A DNA stretch of 64,000 bases. Origin: Diphasiastrum complanatum. Its lineage: Eukaryota; Streptophyta; Lycopodiopsida; Lycopodiales; Lycopodiaceae. Of this stretch, positions 48,390 through 59,076 are shown piece by piece. Numbering within the stretch: position 1 is the first letter of the stretch; every line of letters begins with the position of its first letter. A program made the translations under genes and the position numbers. The notes beneath the pieces were generated by a model. The model saw only the letters and a list, made by a program, of their open reading frames with translations, had not been told where the DNA came from and made no database searches. Location of the stretch: contig CM055093.1 of the NCBI GenBank assembly GCA_029204225.1, forward strand, positions 22,501,436-22,565,435, given 5' to 3'.

Positions 48390-51004
48390 GACCGAAGTTC
48401 CAAGTTAGTTTAACAGTGTTTGTTTTAAGATGTAGCCAAATTATTCCTCAACGACTATCTTGGGTATAGACACAAGTACTTGGTAAGCATGGTGAGATTG
48501 TAAAATATGAGCTTCAAACACATGTTGTTTATGTGCAAGAAAGGACCCTATGGAGTAGGTTGTAGAAAGTCTCTGAAAAAGGTTTTTTTTAGGACATCCT
48601 AGAGCATAGAAGTATGAGGGCATTATGCCATTCTATACTAAGGGTTTTCTTGTTGTTAAGAGGTATCACTGCTACTTCCAATTCCTCAAGCAAGAAGGGT
48701 ACATTATTATGTGGGGCAAAGCATATCGAGGACATTTTAGAACAATCTTAATGACTTAGGAAAAAGATTGATTGGGTGGTAAGGGGATAGCAAGTTCTAG
48801 AAATGAGTGACAATGAATGGACAATTACATTTTAGTCAACTCACACGACTACCTCTCGTTAATGCTAATGGTGTGAATGCCTTGGTCCTTTAATTAATTA
48901 CCTTGAAAGCATCTGTACATGTGAAAGCATCATGATGTGAACTTCATGCATCTCAAAATGTGGTGTTAAGACCCATTGATTACCAATCTTGTTGGGTATT
49001 TAAAACTTGATACTCAATGGTTTTGGTTATCAATACATATATAGCACCATAATTGCACGTAAGCAACTTCCTTTTGTCATGGAAAAACATTTGAATATTT
49101 AATGGTCTCAATGTTTGTATATTTCACATTGTTGTCACATGACAATTTCTTTGATATTTATTTGCTCTTAATGAGGGAGTCTTCTATTATATGCACTCGA
49201 AGGGGTTTTGCAAGTGGGAGAGTCTTTGGATAGTTTGGAGAAGAATAAATGGACTAATTCCTTTGCCCCATGAGAGTGGGGGAGCAAAAAATGAGTTGTC
49301 TATGCAATTTCTAGTGTTGGCTTTTTGTAAAAGGATAGTTGCACCATGATTGTGTTAATGTGCTAGGAAGTTGTGGCTCACACAATAGCAACAGGACACG
49401 TGAGCATATTATGAAATTGGTGAAGAAAAAAAAGTGTATACGTCTATGAAAATTGTGTTGTTTTTTTTTACAAAATTTAAAACATGTTCTTACTTGGCCT
49501 TCATGCTATGGACTTTAGACGCTGGAACCCGCTATGAGCTAGATTTGTGATATTTTATCCCTGTATGTAAAATCTTGGCATCTTTGCTTGTGATCATGTC
49601 GATGGTACTATGACTGTATTCCATTGTACTCTTTTGGGCCATGTAGAGAGTGTTGCAATATGTATTGCCCAACAAGCATAACTAACAATAAAAATCTCAC
49701 AAATTGCAAGGAATAAGTCGTTGTGTCTATCTGGACAACATTATGAAAGAAAAAAAAAATTCACACGTGTGTGTGTGTGTGTGTGTACTAAACTCTAGGA
49801 TGTTTCAAATTTTCACCAAACAATGTGATTATGCTATTCCTTGAATGGTTTTTTTAAGAAAAAATAATGAATATATTTAGAGCATATGGGTAGAAGAGTT
49901 GGCAAGATTTGTTCTATGACTTTGACGGAAGGGACTCATGACAATGGCAATTATAATGGTACTTGTTTATTTGAGGAGTAAATACTATGTTGGTGTCTAT
50001 TATGAGAAAGAAATTAACCCCAAAAAAAAATTGCATGCACGTGATTTTTGCACGAATTTTTCCACCATGGGTTTTAATGCAATTCAATTATTGCTATGTC
50101 TAGTTATATTGGAAAAACAATGAAAATAATGAGAGATTACATTTTCTTCCAAACTCCCATAGTTCTACCATAGTGTTAGTTTATTTGTATTAGTGACTAT
50201 GATGTCTGAGCACCAAAACAACAAAAGTCTCTACAATTATTGATTCAAAGACTTTGCAACACATGAAATATGATTTTGGACTAGGCTAGGTTTAATGGTT
50301 GCAATATAAACCTCATTAAAATAAATGGCTCTTGAGTAGTGATGAAAATTATAAACTTGTTGTCTAAGTGCTTGTTTGCACCTAATCTTTCCTAGAAAAA
50401 CTCCTACACATTGTTGCATTGTGTTATGTGGTATTCAAAGCATTGGATTCATCAAAGTTAAGTGTATTGTCATTAATAAGATCAATCATTGATAGGTCTT
50501 AGATCTATGCAAGACCAAATGACTTTTTGGAATAGTTCAAGTTTCAAGGATTCAAATTCATAACTTGATGCACCACGTGTTAATAATCACGAGTAGTTGC
50601 ACATACAACCGAACACGTGTAGATAGCATTGTTCTTTTGAGTAGTAGAGTTGTGGGTCATTCTTCCTAACAATTGACCAACTTTCTCATTCACTACATTT
50701 TTTTTTTTGCAAATAGTAGAACAGAGAATTAGTGTTACGTTTGAAAATCAAAGAATAAAAAAAAAGTGGTACCTAGACAACTATCAAATCGAACATGCGA
50801 ACCTTTGCCAACCACAACTCCAACTAATTCAAGTCCAACTCGAGATCTCAAATCGACAATTGTCGACTGTTTAATCAGCGTAATACCATTCTAAAATAAA
50901 GTTAGTGACTTGCTTAAACTAGGTTTAACACTATGCAACTAATTTGACAATGACAACAACCACGATCGTTGATGGAATCCGGCACTAATAGGATAGAACA
51001 GAAT
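48390..51004. other. No gene seen
   Basis: AT-rich non-coding sequence. A (GT)10 microsatellite is at 49766-49786. No coding domain or RNA gene was recognised. Confidence 0.45.
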
Positions 51005-51016
51005 GCTCTGATACCA
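51005..51016 (-). other. Isolated tRNA-Met primer-binding site relic
   Basis: GCTCTGATACCA (complement of TGGTATCAGAGC) is followed after AC by TGATGGAAATTAG, a possible LTR edge at 51019. No LTR end or gag could be matched to it, and plus-strand gypsy sequence begins less than 100 bp away, so this is a junction of two different elements. Confidence 0.5.
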
Positions 51017-51093
51017 ACTGATGGAAATTAGAAACAGGAGGAAGAAGAAATAGTTGCGGAACAACTCCGGAATCTATGTGTAGGACCGGTTAA

Positions 51094-51900
51094 AAACAAA
51101 TGCGTAGTTCAGACGTTAGTCTGAACACATCCACTGAAGCGCTTGGTATGGTGTATGACGCTCAAAAGTTTTATCATTATTTTTTTAGGAAAACCTTTGC
51201 GTTTTTTATACCGATCATTAGGCAATTATTATATCTTTTGAACAAGACATGCACAACTGGACGTATAGCACGCCGGTTGTTATTACTTCGAGAATTTGAG
51301 CTTCGTGTTGTTGTTAGAAAGGGTTCACAACATTTTTTAGTTGATAATCTTTCACGAATCCCTAGCAATAATGACAAACCAACGAAGGTGTTAATGATGA
51401 CCTTCCTGTTGCCATCTTATTTCAAGTAGACTACACCCCAATTTTGGGCCCGAGAAATCACTGAATACCTTACTACAAGCTAAATTGATCTAAATCTACC
51501 TAAACTCGCTCACACGAGCATTGATTTACAAAATCTGCTCCCTACACTCTTTATTGCTGGAAAACCTACATAAAAAAGGGAGAGATGGAATCATTCCTAG
51601 ATGTCTCATAGTGGGAGAAACAACAGCCATCATTTTCCTAACTCATGAAGGAAGTGGAGGTGGACACTTCTCATCTGAGACGAGATCGCGAAAAATATTG
51701 TTGGTAGGATTCTGGTGGCCAACATTACTTAGGAATACACATCAATTTGCAATGGCATGCGATGTATGTCAACGAGGAGAAACGACCTTCAATCAAGGAT
51801 TACATGCCATTAAATCCATATTGTCCGAACAAGCATTTTTTAAATGGAAAATTGATTATGTGGGACCAACTAGTCCAAGCTGCAAGGTTCACACAATCTA
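51094..51900 (+). pseudogene. Ty3/gypsy pol relic: RNase H end and integrase zinc-binding domain
   Basis: The first frame (to 51429) has NTSTEALGMVYDAQKF.HYF, TTGRIARRLLLLREFELRVV and GSQHFLVDNLSRIPSN, the C-terminal part of a gypsy RNase H domain (usual form EAL.MVYA..KFRHYL...GR.ARW.L.L.E......H...D.LSR). After stops, the frame at 51521-51901 carries HEGSGGGHFSSETRSRKILL.G.WWPTL.......ACDVCQRG, the HHCC zinc-binding integrase domain, and then FFKWKIDYVGP, the start of the integrase core. RT and the rest of integrase are missing. Confidence 0.82.
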
Positions 51901-52640
51901 GATATACCTATCGTAGCCGATCGACTATTGTACTAAGTGGCCGTCCTTCTTTACCAAGCCAAGGCAACATAAGGGGAAGTTGAAATTCCACTAGGCAAGG
52001 GCTATATTATTGATCAGATCTTTTCTTCAGGATATTCCCGCCTTAAAATATAGAAGGCAATCCCCTTAGATTTTGTAGTGAATGAGAGTTGACTTAGGTA
52101 GTATCACGAGCACTGCTTTCATCTTGAAATGTGATCACATACGTTGTTCTATGTGTATGCATGCATGTACACGTCCTTTTGTCATTCGTTCCAGTATCAG
52201 GTGTTTTTTATTCTTATTGTTTCGATTGACTTCTTCTAGATTCAGTATGATTGCATGCAAGTTCCGTGGATAAGTGAAATAGAGAGAATCAGTCTCAAGA
52301 TCTATCACCAGATCAGATCTTCGTTCATTATATAAACTAGATCAAGTTCTAGAAAAACACATCACAGAGTTAGAGAACCTCACAAACTCGCCAGTCCCCT
52401 ATCAAACCTTCTAGAATACATATGTCACTAGAGCAAGTTTTGTTACAACTGAGATCAGGTTCAACATTTTGGTTACAGTGAAAAAATATCAATTTGATCA
52501 AATTGAATTAAAAATAGTGATTTTTGTCATAGACAAAACTCATAGGTACTGCAATGGATCTTTTTAGTCAATCAGATCACATCTGACCCCTCTGCAAGTT
52601 TGTTTGAAGAACTTCAAAAAAATTAGTAAAGAAACCTCAA
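51901..52640. other. No gene seen
   Basis: Non-coding sequence between the gypsy relic and the AACTCGC cluster. One AACTCGC copy lies at 52385-52391. Nothing else was recognised. Confidence 0.4.
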
Positions 52641-52646
52641 AGGGAA

Positions 52647-53082
52647 AACTCGCACAGTATGCAGAGAGTTCATACCAAACTCGCACAACAACCAGGAACT
52701 CGCCCACAGTCTGAAAATGCTAAGTTTTGGTTCGGCGAGTTTTCATTGGGTTCTATTTTTGTCAAATCAGAGTCAAAATGTGGCTCAATAGAAGATGGAG
52801 CTGTCAGAAACTTGCACAAACTCGCACAACCACCTATAGTTATGATCAGAACTCGCAACAAGAGTCAAACTCGCCCAAATTGAATTGTATTTCTAGGAAA
52901 TTTTTGAGAAAAATTGATTAAAAAAACAAACTCACACAACCCATCTACCACGTCAGCAAAACTTGCGGACCGTACAGTTCAATTTTCCCTCTGTATTCGC
53001 GAGTCTCTATTAGTTTGGCGAGTTCCATAATTTTTAGCTCCAAAAGGCTATAAATAGGGGGCCCCACTCCTTGTAGCGAGTT
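52647..53082. promoter_or_regulatory. AACTCGC motif cluster ending at a TATA box
   Basis: AACTCGC occurs at 52647, 52678, 52697, 52819, 52850 and 52868, and as its complement GCGAGTT at 52735, 53018 and 53076; several copies extend to AACTCGC(A/C)CAA. Nine exact copies of a 7-mer in 436 bp is far above chance. A strong TATA box (TATAAATA, 53049-53056) lies at the end, followed by an open frame starting at 53235. This looks like the U3/promoter region of an unrecognised element. Whether the motif binds a host factor or a transposase is not known. Confidence 0.5.
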
Positions 53083-53234
53083 CATTCAATGGGTTTGTTG
53101 GGAAAACTATGCTGAATTTTTTTACAAAATTTAGCCAAGAATTTTCAACTTTCACTTGTTTTCTATTCTCTCCAGTGTGTTTACACAAGCCCATATTCTT
53201 TGCAATATTTGATTGCCACACCACAAATCACCTC

Positions 53235-53566
53235 ATGGCTTCAGGTTGGGAGCAGAAATTGATTTTCAAGCAACCAAAGTTACGCAAATTCATAGCAGAA
53301 ATTCACTTAGTGACCATTCCACCAGCTGGTAGAGAAGATAGGGCATTCTTGGCCATGTTGAGTATCCACCTTCCTGCACGCACGGTCAAACAATTGGAAT
53401 GCGTCGTCGTGCGAGCAACATATTCCACATTTATGCTGAAAATGAGTTCTTTAGGATTCCATCAGGCCCACATGAAGATATCATCCCATTAGACATTTTA
53501 GTGATGCAGGCGATTGGGTTTCCGAATGATGGCGAGACCATTCATGGGAGCGACACTTCATTATGA
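53235..53566 (+). pseudogene. Unrecognised short coding sequence with one frameshift
   Basis: ATG 53235 opens MASGWEQKLIFKQPKLRKFI and continues through LVTIPPAGREDRAF...LPARTVKQLE to about 53397. There a one-base frame change continues in the next frame as MRRRASNIFHIYAENEFFRI and a segment ending GFPNDGETIHGSDTSL at 53566. Composition in the two frames looks coding (a plausible protein of about 110 residues), and a TATA box lies 180 bp upstream. I do not recognise the family. It may be an element-encoded protein. Confidence 0.4.
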
Positions 53567-54032
53567 TCATATTACCTAAAGCCCCTCTTCGAAGTGAAGG
53601 CACATGAAGTTTCTACCCACAAAGCTTTGCTAGCTTGTGAGCCATTATTTACAGAAATACATGGGAACTGCCCACAGGTAGAAATTGCAATCGTTCGCAA
53701 CTGCAATGCAATGGTTTCACGAAAGCCACCACAGGCAACCACTAAGTCCTGCAAACATCTTCAACGGAAGCGCACCACATAGTCAAAAGTTGTGAAGACC
53801 AACGAAGCCAAGGGAAACCGGCCAAGGAAGCACAAGGCACCAGCATATGGTCAACAAGCACAATGCAACGAAGGCCGAAGGCCGAAGTCCCAATGGCAAA
53901 CCACAACAACTGCAATGAAGAAGATTGCGGTCACCCACGAAGTCCCGAAGCCCAAAGTACCATGACGAAAAAATGCGAAAATTCATGTTACATAAACTTC
54001 GAGATCAGGCTCAATGAGCATGATAGTATGAC
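53567..54032. other. No gene seen
   Basis: Short overlapping frames without a recognisable domain, some with repeated CGAAGGCCGAAGGCCGAAG-like phrases near 53870-53890. It may continue the unrecognised element to the left. Confidence 0.35.
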
Positions 54033-54561
54033 TGTCACGACTTAGCCATTAAGCCCATGTAGTTAAGCAAAGTAGCAAGACATAGTTACCTAATTTTTTT
54101 AGCTTAAACTATTTTAAAATTCTTAGCTAATCCAGATCTTGTAATCAGACCAAGCATGATGTGTGTTAGTCATGCAGTAGCAGACACACATTGTCCCAAT
54201 TACAGACATAGAATTAGTATTAGCTAGTTTTACTCGTGAGAGAGAACTCCTCTATTGCGCCGACGTGCTAATATGGTAATAGACAACACGCCCAAAAGGT
54301 TTTTGTTATTGTAAACTCGATTATGAATTATAGAAGAGTTGCAACAATCTAATCATTGTTTGCATAATATTGGAATGATTCTATGGTGCTTGCTATCAGT
54401 AGATTATACTTCTGCTGTTTCTCAATCTTAGTTGATTAATATTATCTACTGCCTTATAAAGTTTTTTACATTATCTGCAGTGTCAGTCTGTAGTTCGAAG
54501 GAGGATTGATCATCGGTATGAAGCAGTAGCTTCATGCCGACTAATGGTCGCTGACATCACA
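54033..54561 (+). mobile_element. 5' LTR of a copia element
   Basis: The right edge is fixed by the primer-binding site at 54565 with a 3-nt TAG spacer and ends ...ATCACA. The left edge is taken at TGTCACGACTTAGCC (54033), giving TGT...ACA termini and 529 bp. A TATA-like TTATAAA lies at about 54455. The left edge is inferred, because the partner LTR is not seen. Confidence 0.5.
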
Positions 54562-54564
54562 TAG

Positions 54565-54576
54565 TGGTATCAGAGC
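54565..54576 (+). other. tRNA-Met primer-binding site
   Basis: TGGTATCAGAGC, exact complement of the 3' end of initiator tRNA-Met, 3 nt after the LTR end and about 30 bp before the gag frame. Confidence 0.85.
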
Positions 54577-54604
54577 AGGCAGGTTCGACAACCACACAGT
54601 TTGA

Positions 54605-55205
54605 TCACAACCAAGCTGTGGCTTTGATCAGTAGCATCCAATCAAAGATGTGCACAGTCCTTGAGGCAGATGGGTCGAATTTCTTGGCTTGGAAAGTAAA
54701 AACTTCACTCATAGTGGAAAAATGGTGAGTACCATCCTATTCACTGGACAATAGCATTTTCCAAAATTCTGAGTCTAGATATTTTGCTAGACAATATTGG
54801 ATGGCCTTGGGTGGACGGCAACAAAGAGATGCCTACAACCACAGACAAAGAACGAGAATGGAAGGAGAAGAACGACAAAGCAGTAGCAGTCATCTCCTCT
54901 TCCATCGAAGACAACATTACCCTTGACCTAGCATCAATTTCTAATGCTGGAGAGATGTGGGATGCACTCATAAGCAAATTTCAGACCAAGTCATGAAATC
55001 AGATAATGCATCTAGAAGACCAGCTCACCTATTTAAGATGGGATGGCCGAGATCTCACCAGCTTCATCAGAAAGATGAAGAATCGGTCCCTGTCATTGCA
55101 CAATGTTGGAACAGAGCATGTAGTCTCGCAAGAGAAGCAGCTCAGCTACCTGTTATGTTCACTACCAAGACGTTCCGGACCACCAGAACCCTAGTAGCTA
55201 AAGAT
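54605..55205 (+). pseudogene. copia gag (UBN2-type) with frame breaks
   Basis: In order the frames read ALISSIQSKMCTVLEADGSN followed by FLAWKVKTSLIVEKW, then (frame change near 54725-54784) GWPWVDGN...EREWKEKNDKAVAVISSSIED...AGEMWDALISKF, an in-frame TGA, and HLEDQLTYLRWDGRDLTSFI followed by RKM. This is the complete order of the copia Gag domain (NFxxWK, WxxxDxxAxxxIxxSI, AxExWDxLxxxF). It breaks off at about 55205 where different sequence starts, so the zinc knuckle and pol are lost. Confidence 0.85.
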
Positions 55206-55213
55206 CCAAAGAC

Positions 55214-55567
55214 ATGTTAAACCAAGGTATGCAGGCAATAGTTGGTAATCCATCTCATATCAATGAAGTGTATTGCTCGAAAGGAGAAAGTCTAGCTTAT
55301 AACAATTCCAACAATTTATATATTGACATTAATCAGTTACTAACATTCATCATAAATTTTTACGGTATTACAAATGAGAATGTCAATAACAAGTTGATAG
55401 TTGTTCTCAAGTTAGATGAGTCTGAAATTGTAAAAGGACAAAAAATAGAAAGAATCAGTCTCACGATCATGAATGGAGCACTTTCAAATTCAGAAGACTC
55501 AGAAGGCCTCAATTTTAGTGTTCAATCAGAAAATGATATCTGGTTGTTGGCAGCATTTCAAGTATAG
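55214..55567 (+). pseudogene. Fragment of a second copy of the HGANS-type mobile-element protein
   Basis: The frame from about 55390 reads KLDESEIVKGQKIERISLTI, NGALSNSEDSEGLNFSVQSE and NDIWLLAAFQ. The same segment is encoded at about 62660-62517 on the minus strand (LDESEVIKGQKLERVSITLM ... LNFSVQSENNIWWLACFQ), so the two are paralogues in opposite orientation. Both stop at a GT after the CAA codon (CAA|GTATAG here, CAA|GTAAAA there), consistent with a conserved exon end. The upstream part of the frame (to about 55380) has no counterpart that I recognise. It begins where the copia gag breaks off. Confidence 0.7.
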
Positions 55568-55703
55568 CAGTTCCTTCGCATAATCAATAGGGATAATCAT
55601 TTTAATATGGATTTCATTTGGAAAATCTTCTTTGTGTTAATATTATGAGGCTAATCACGTTTTTGTATTCTCTTATGGTGATGAAAGAATTTAACATGTT
55701 TAT

Positions 55704-56810
55704 ATGCATTCAGAACTTAATGTGGAGGCTGTAAATCCACATGATTTTCGAAAGTGTAATTGTAAGTATCTTAATTTTTTGGATTGCTTGTCATTTTTAA
55801 AACGTAGTTGTATTTATGAATTGGAGCTTATTATGATTTTGTATTGCAGATCTATATCCTTCAAATATACATGAATGGGAACCTATGGCGTCTCTTTCAG
55901 GTATTATAGATGTCATCCATTCAGAAATTGGCAAATTGCAATACAGAGGACGAACAACAAAAGAACTTGCAGATTCTGGTTTATTTTTTTATAATGCTAT
56001 GTATATTCCAGACACAAATGGAGGAATGGGAAAACTAGAGTATATACCTTTACCTAATTTTCAAGATAACGTGTGGTGGATTGCAGTCAATGACAATATA
56101 ATAAAATGCTTTCGTTCCAAGCTATATAATGATATAAAAAAGTCACTCAAAAGTAGTACTGGATCAAGAAATGTGCACTTAAGCTGGTTTGTTCCAATGT
56201 CATTGTTTGTCAACTCTTTTTCAAACACAGAAGTGCATCGAACTCCCACATTGTTTGTTTGCAAAAATCTATCAGATGATTTTTTATTCAAATTCATGGA
56301 CAAAGGTTGGGATATAAGATCCACTGTAGATATGTCTTGTAGAATCAAACATTCATCCATATCATTTAGATACAGTATAGAAATGCAAATGCTTAGTATG
56401 GTGTTTCATTATCAGAGATGGAAAGAACACAATGGTACTTGGGCCCCATTAGATCAAGATCTAGACAACAGTGGACACATTGATCGTATATGCATCGATA
56501 TCATGGCAAATGGGGATTTACTTACTACTATTGAGGTTGAGCAAGACTGGACCTTATTCTACATTAGAACGGAACTGACACTTTCACAGCAAGATATCCC
56601 CAAATATTTCAACTTTATATTGGATGGAAAATTGGTATGTGAAATCCATGAATTTGTATATTCATTTGTATTCATTATCCTTTTTGTCAATATTCAGATC
56701 ACTAACTATAATCTGATTAATGTATGTTTGTGCAGACACGTAAAAGACATGAAGAGAAAATCAAATGCAAAGATTTGGGCGGAATTGTTCAGATAAGAGA
56801 TCAATCATGA
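55704..56810 (+). CDS. Uncharacterised 305-aa element protein with possible ubiquitin-like C-terminus
   Basis: Three exons join with canonical sites and correct phase: 55704-55761, 55850-56634, 56736-56810 (introns of 88 and 101 nt; donors GTAAGT and GTATGT). The start ATG 55704 is the first in frame near the exon and is tentative. The product begins MHSELNVEAVNPHDF, has a central region rich in aromatic residues (NVWWIAVND, HLSWFVPMSLF, LFKFMDKGWDIRS), and ends with about 75 residues from ICIDIMANGDLL through IEVEQDWTLFYIRTEL and DIPKYFNFILDGKL to IVQIRDQS. That end has the length and strand-turn-helix pattern of a ubiquitin-like fold, including the IP..F.F.LDGK turn. The family is not recognised. 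No lesion was found, unlike its neighbours. It lies 137 bp after the paralogue fragment and convergent to the H3-like/protease gene. Confidence 0.65.
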
Positions 56811-56993
56811 TACAAGAAAAAAAAAGCTCTCATAAATATCAATATATTTCTCATTTTCTGAGAATGTACATGTGTGTCCTGTATTTAACAATGGATGCTT
56901 TTTTCTCATTGCCTCTATCTTTCTATATGCCCATAATTATTCACAGGTCATTACATCAAAAATGTATATCTCTATTTAATCTATTATTTACAG

Positions 56994-57214
56994 CTCAAAG
57001 TAGTATGGATTATCTCCACCCTGCACTAGTGTCAGTTGTGGACTTGATTGGCCTCCCGTTTTCGCAGCTGGACTGGGTGTTGCATGAGATAATAAATTTA
57101 CCAACATCTATTGACAAAACTCATATATCTCATTCATTGAAAATGCTCGACATTTATACTGCAACTCCAAAAGAACCGAGTCAATTGACTTATCAGAAAC
57201 CAGATCGAAAATAA
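56994..57214 (+). pseudogene. Putative terminal coding exon, unrecognised
   Basis: After a good acceptor (TATTATTTACAG, ending 56993) the frame reads SSMDYLHPALVSVVDLIGLP followed by FSQLDWVLHEIINLP and ends KEPSQLTYQKPDRK at a TAA (57214). Codon use and composition look coding. No upstream exon in compatible phase was found (the preceding gene ends at TGA 56810), so it is an orphan exon or belongs to a damaged gene of the same element. Its end lies 30 bp from the minus-strand protease gene. Confidence 0.35.
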
Positions 57215-57244
57215 CTTAGTTAGGCCATTCACTAGTCTATTTAC

Positions 57245-58804
57245 CTTTCGTATATCTGGAGCCCCGAATTGCATGATGTACCACTCTAAAAAGTCCCGTA
57301 CATTGCGGATGGAGAACCATTCACAACTATGTCCATCATCTTGCTGAGCTGACTTCAATCACAAAACGTATAATAGGTTAGTTGTGCACTTTGAAAAAAA
57401 TAGATCATATAGCTATCAAATACTTGATGAGAAATACTTACTTCTGCATCAACAATCTCCATGTGGCTATTTATAGTGGCCCCATCTGGCCTTGGCAAAA
57501 ATGGCAACATTCTATTGTACATCACGTCCATTTCGGCATGGGTAGACTTTAAGGAGTTCATCTTTAAACAGATGGGATTAATGATCCCATCTGAATCTTC
57601 TTTGAGGGAGATTATATGCATACTCCAATGCTTACTACAAACAAGAGATAATTAGTTAAACTAAAGGAATTACAATACCTATTAAAAATATTACTAGAAT
57701 GTATTCTATGTAATTACTTACTTTTGGCAGTATGGAATAATAAAGACTTTGGTCTCCGAGGTTGTATGAAGAAGATACTTCATCGCCTTAGTTGGACTAT
57801 GAAGGCTGTGTGCAAAAAAGGACAACACAACTCCAATGTCCTTACTATCATCGGATTTACATCTATTTACAAAATACATCAAACCAGCCTCCACAATTGG
57901 ATTTAATATATCTGAGGTCTTCTCCTTCAGGGAATCACAAGTATTTATTTATGTGATTTATATAATTAATTGAACTTAGACAAAAAGAAAATTGACCTCC
58001 TAGCTTATCAATTTCTTTGGCAACATACTCATAAAAAATTATATACCTCTCAAAATCCAAAAATGAATCTTTGGGATCAACATGAAATCTTACACAAAGA
58101 TCCTTATAAAAATCACCTATTAAACTTAGATCTAGATCCGATATTATTTTATCTATAGTCGAGTTCATATCCTCGTTATTGTGGGATGGAATGGAAGAGG
58201 AACTACTTGAATAGTTAGAGGTGGTGGGAGAAGAAGAAGGCACTGCAGACTGGTGTGATGGTCCAACCAAAGGACGAGAGATGTGAGGGGGGATGGTGAT
58301 TCGCTGAGTACCACCCTTTGCTTAGCAGGCCTGGGGGGCTTGGTCTACTTCCTCCTTCTTCGTTGAGGAACAAGACCTCTCTCTGTAGGTGGTGGCCTAG
58401 AAGCAAAGCCACTCTTAAAGACCTGATCGTATGTACTCCTCAGCCTCATGACAAGATGCATGTCCTGAGGCATGAGGGTAACCCTCTTAGCGTGCATTGT
58501 GCAAAGCGTGGAGTCCTCAAAGAAAATAGACTTGGAAGTCCTCATAGGCAGTATGGAGGGCTTCCAGGGCTATTATGTTCCAGCGAACATCATGTGAGAG
58601 GGACCTTGTTACTAATCTCACAGACCTGTAGAAAGGAGCACGGGGAATCAAAAGATTCATTGTCCTCTGAAGTCTCCTGATATCCCTTAACCATGGTCTT
58701 CTGGGCCGACCTACTCTCCTACTAGTGCCCACTGCCCTTTGTACAGGAGGGCGAGGAGGCGGGACAAATGTGGTAAGGCGTGTTGTCTGCTTGGTACGGG
58801 CCAT
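57245..58804 (-). pseudogene. Histone H3-like fold fused to a C48 (Ulp1-like) cysteine protease
   Basis: The minus ATG (58802-58804) opens MARTKQT, the exact H3 start. A Pro/Arg-rich tail leads to RRPWLRDIRRLQRTMNLLIP (alpha-N/alpha1), an alpha2 ending ALHTAYEDFQVYF, and FEDSTLCTMHAKRVTLMPQD followed by MHLVMRLR, the H3 loop2-alpha3 signature. K4 is kept; the usual K9-K36 tail lysines are not. A one-base frameshift lies at about 58518-58530, and a stop follows RRRRK at 58345. The exon continues in another frame (Ser-rich linker, then helical sequence) to 57997. Further GT-AG exons: 57722-57924, 57442-57634, 57245-57352. They encode FIIPYCQNKHWSMHIISL (catalytic His) and SAQQDDGHSC (Gln and Cys) of a C48 protease; the catalytic Asp position appears to be Asn (INPICLKM). 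A phase mismatch remains at the first intron. C48 enzymes cleave SUMO or ubiquitin-like proteins. A last exon may be missing. Confidence 0.75.
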
Positions 58805-59076
58805 TTCAAGGTAGGGTATCGATATGACGTGCCAACGAGAAGGAAAAGCAGATATTCGATAGGGGAGGTGCGTGATGGCGATATGAGGGATGGCATATCG
58901 CCACGACGCGTGGGGAAGCAGCTGTACTGGTATGTGGGTCCTTGGGCACGTGGTAGCGATATGCGTCTAACGAGGAGCGGAAGTGAACGGAGAAAATTAA
59001 GGAGAGCCAGAGAACAAAGAATTAAGAAACTGAAATATGAGCTGAAATATACCTGTATAATGTCCCATCATATTCG

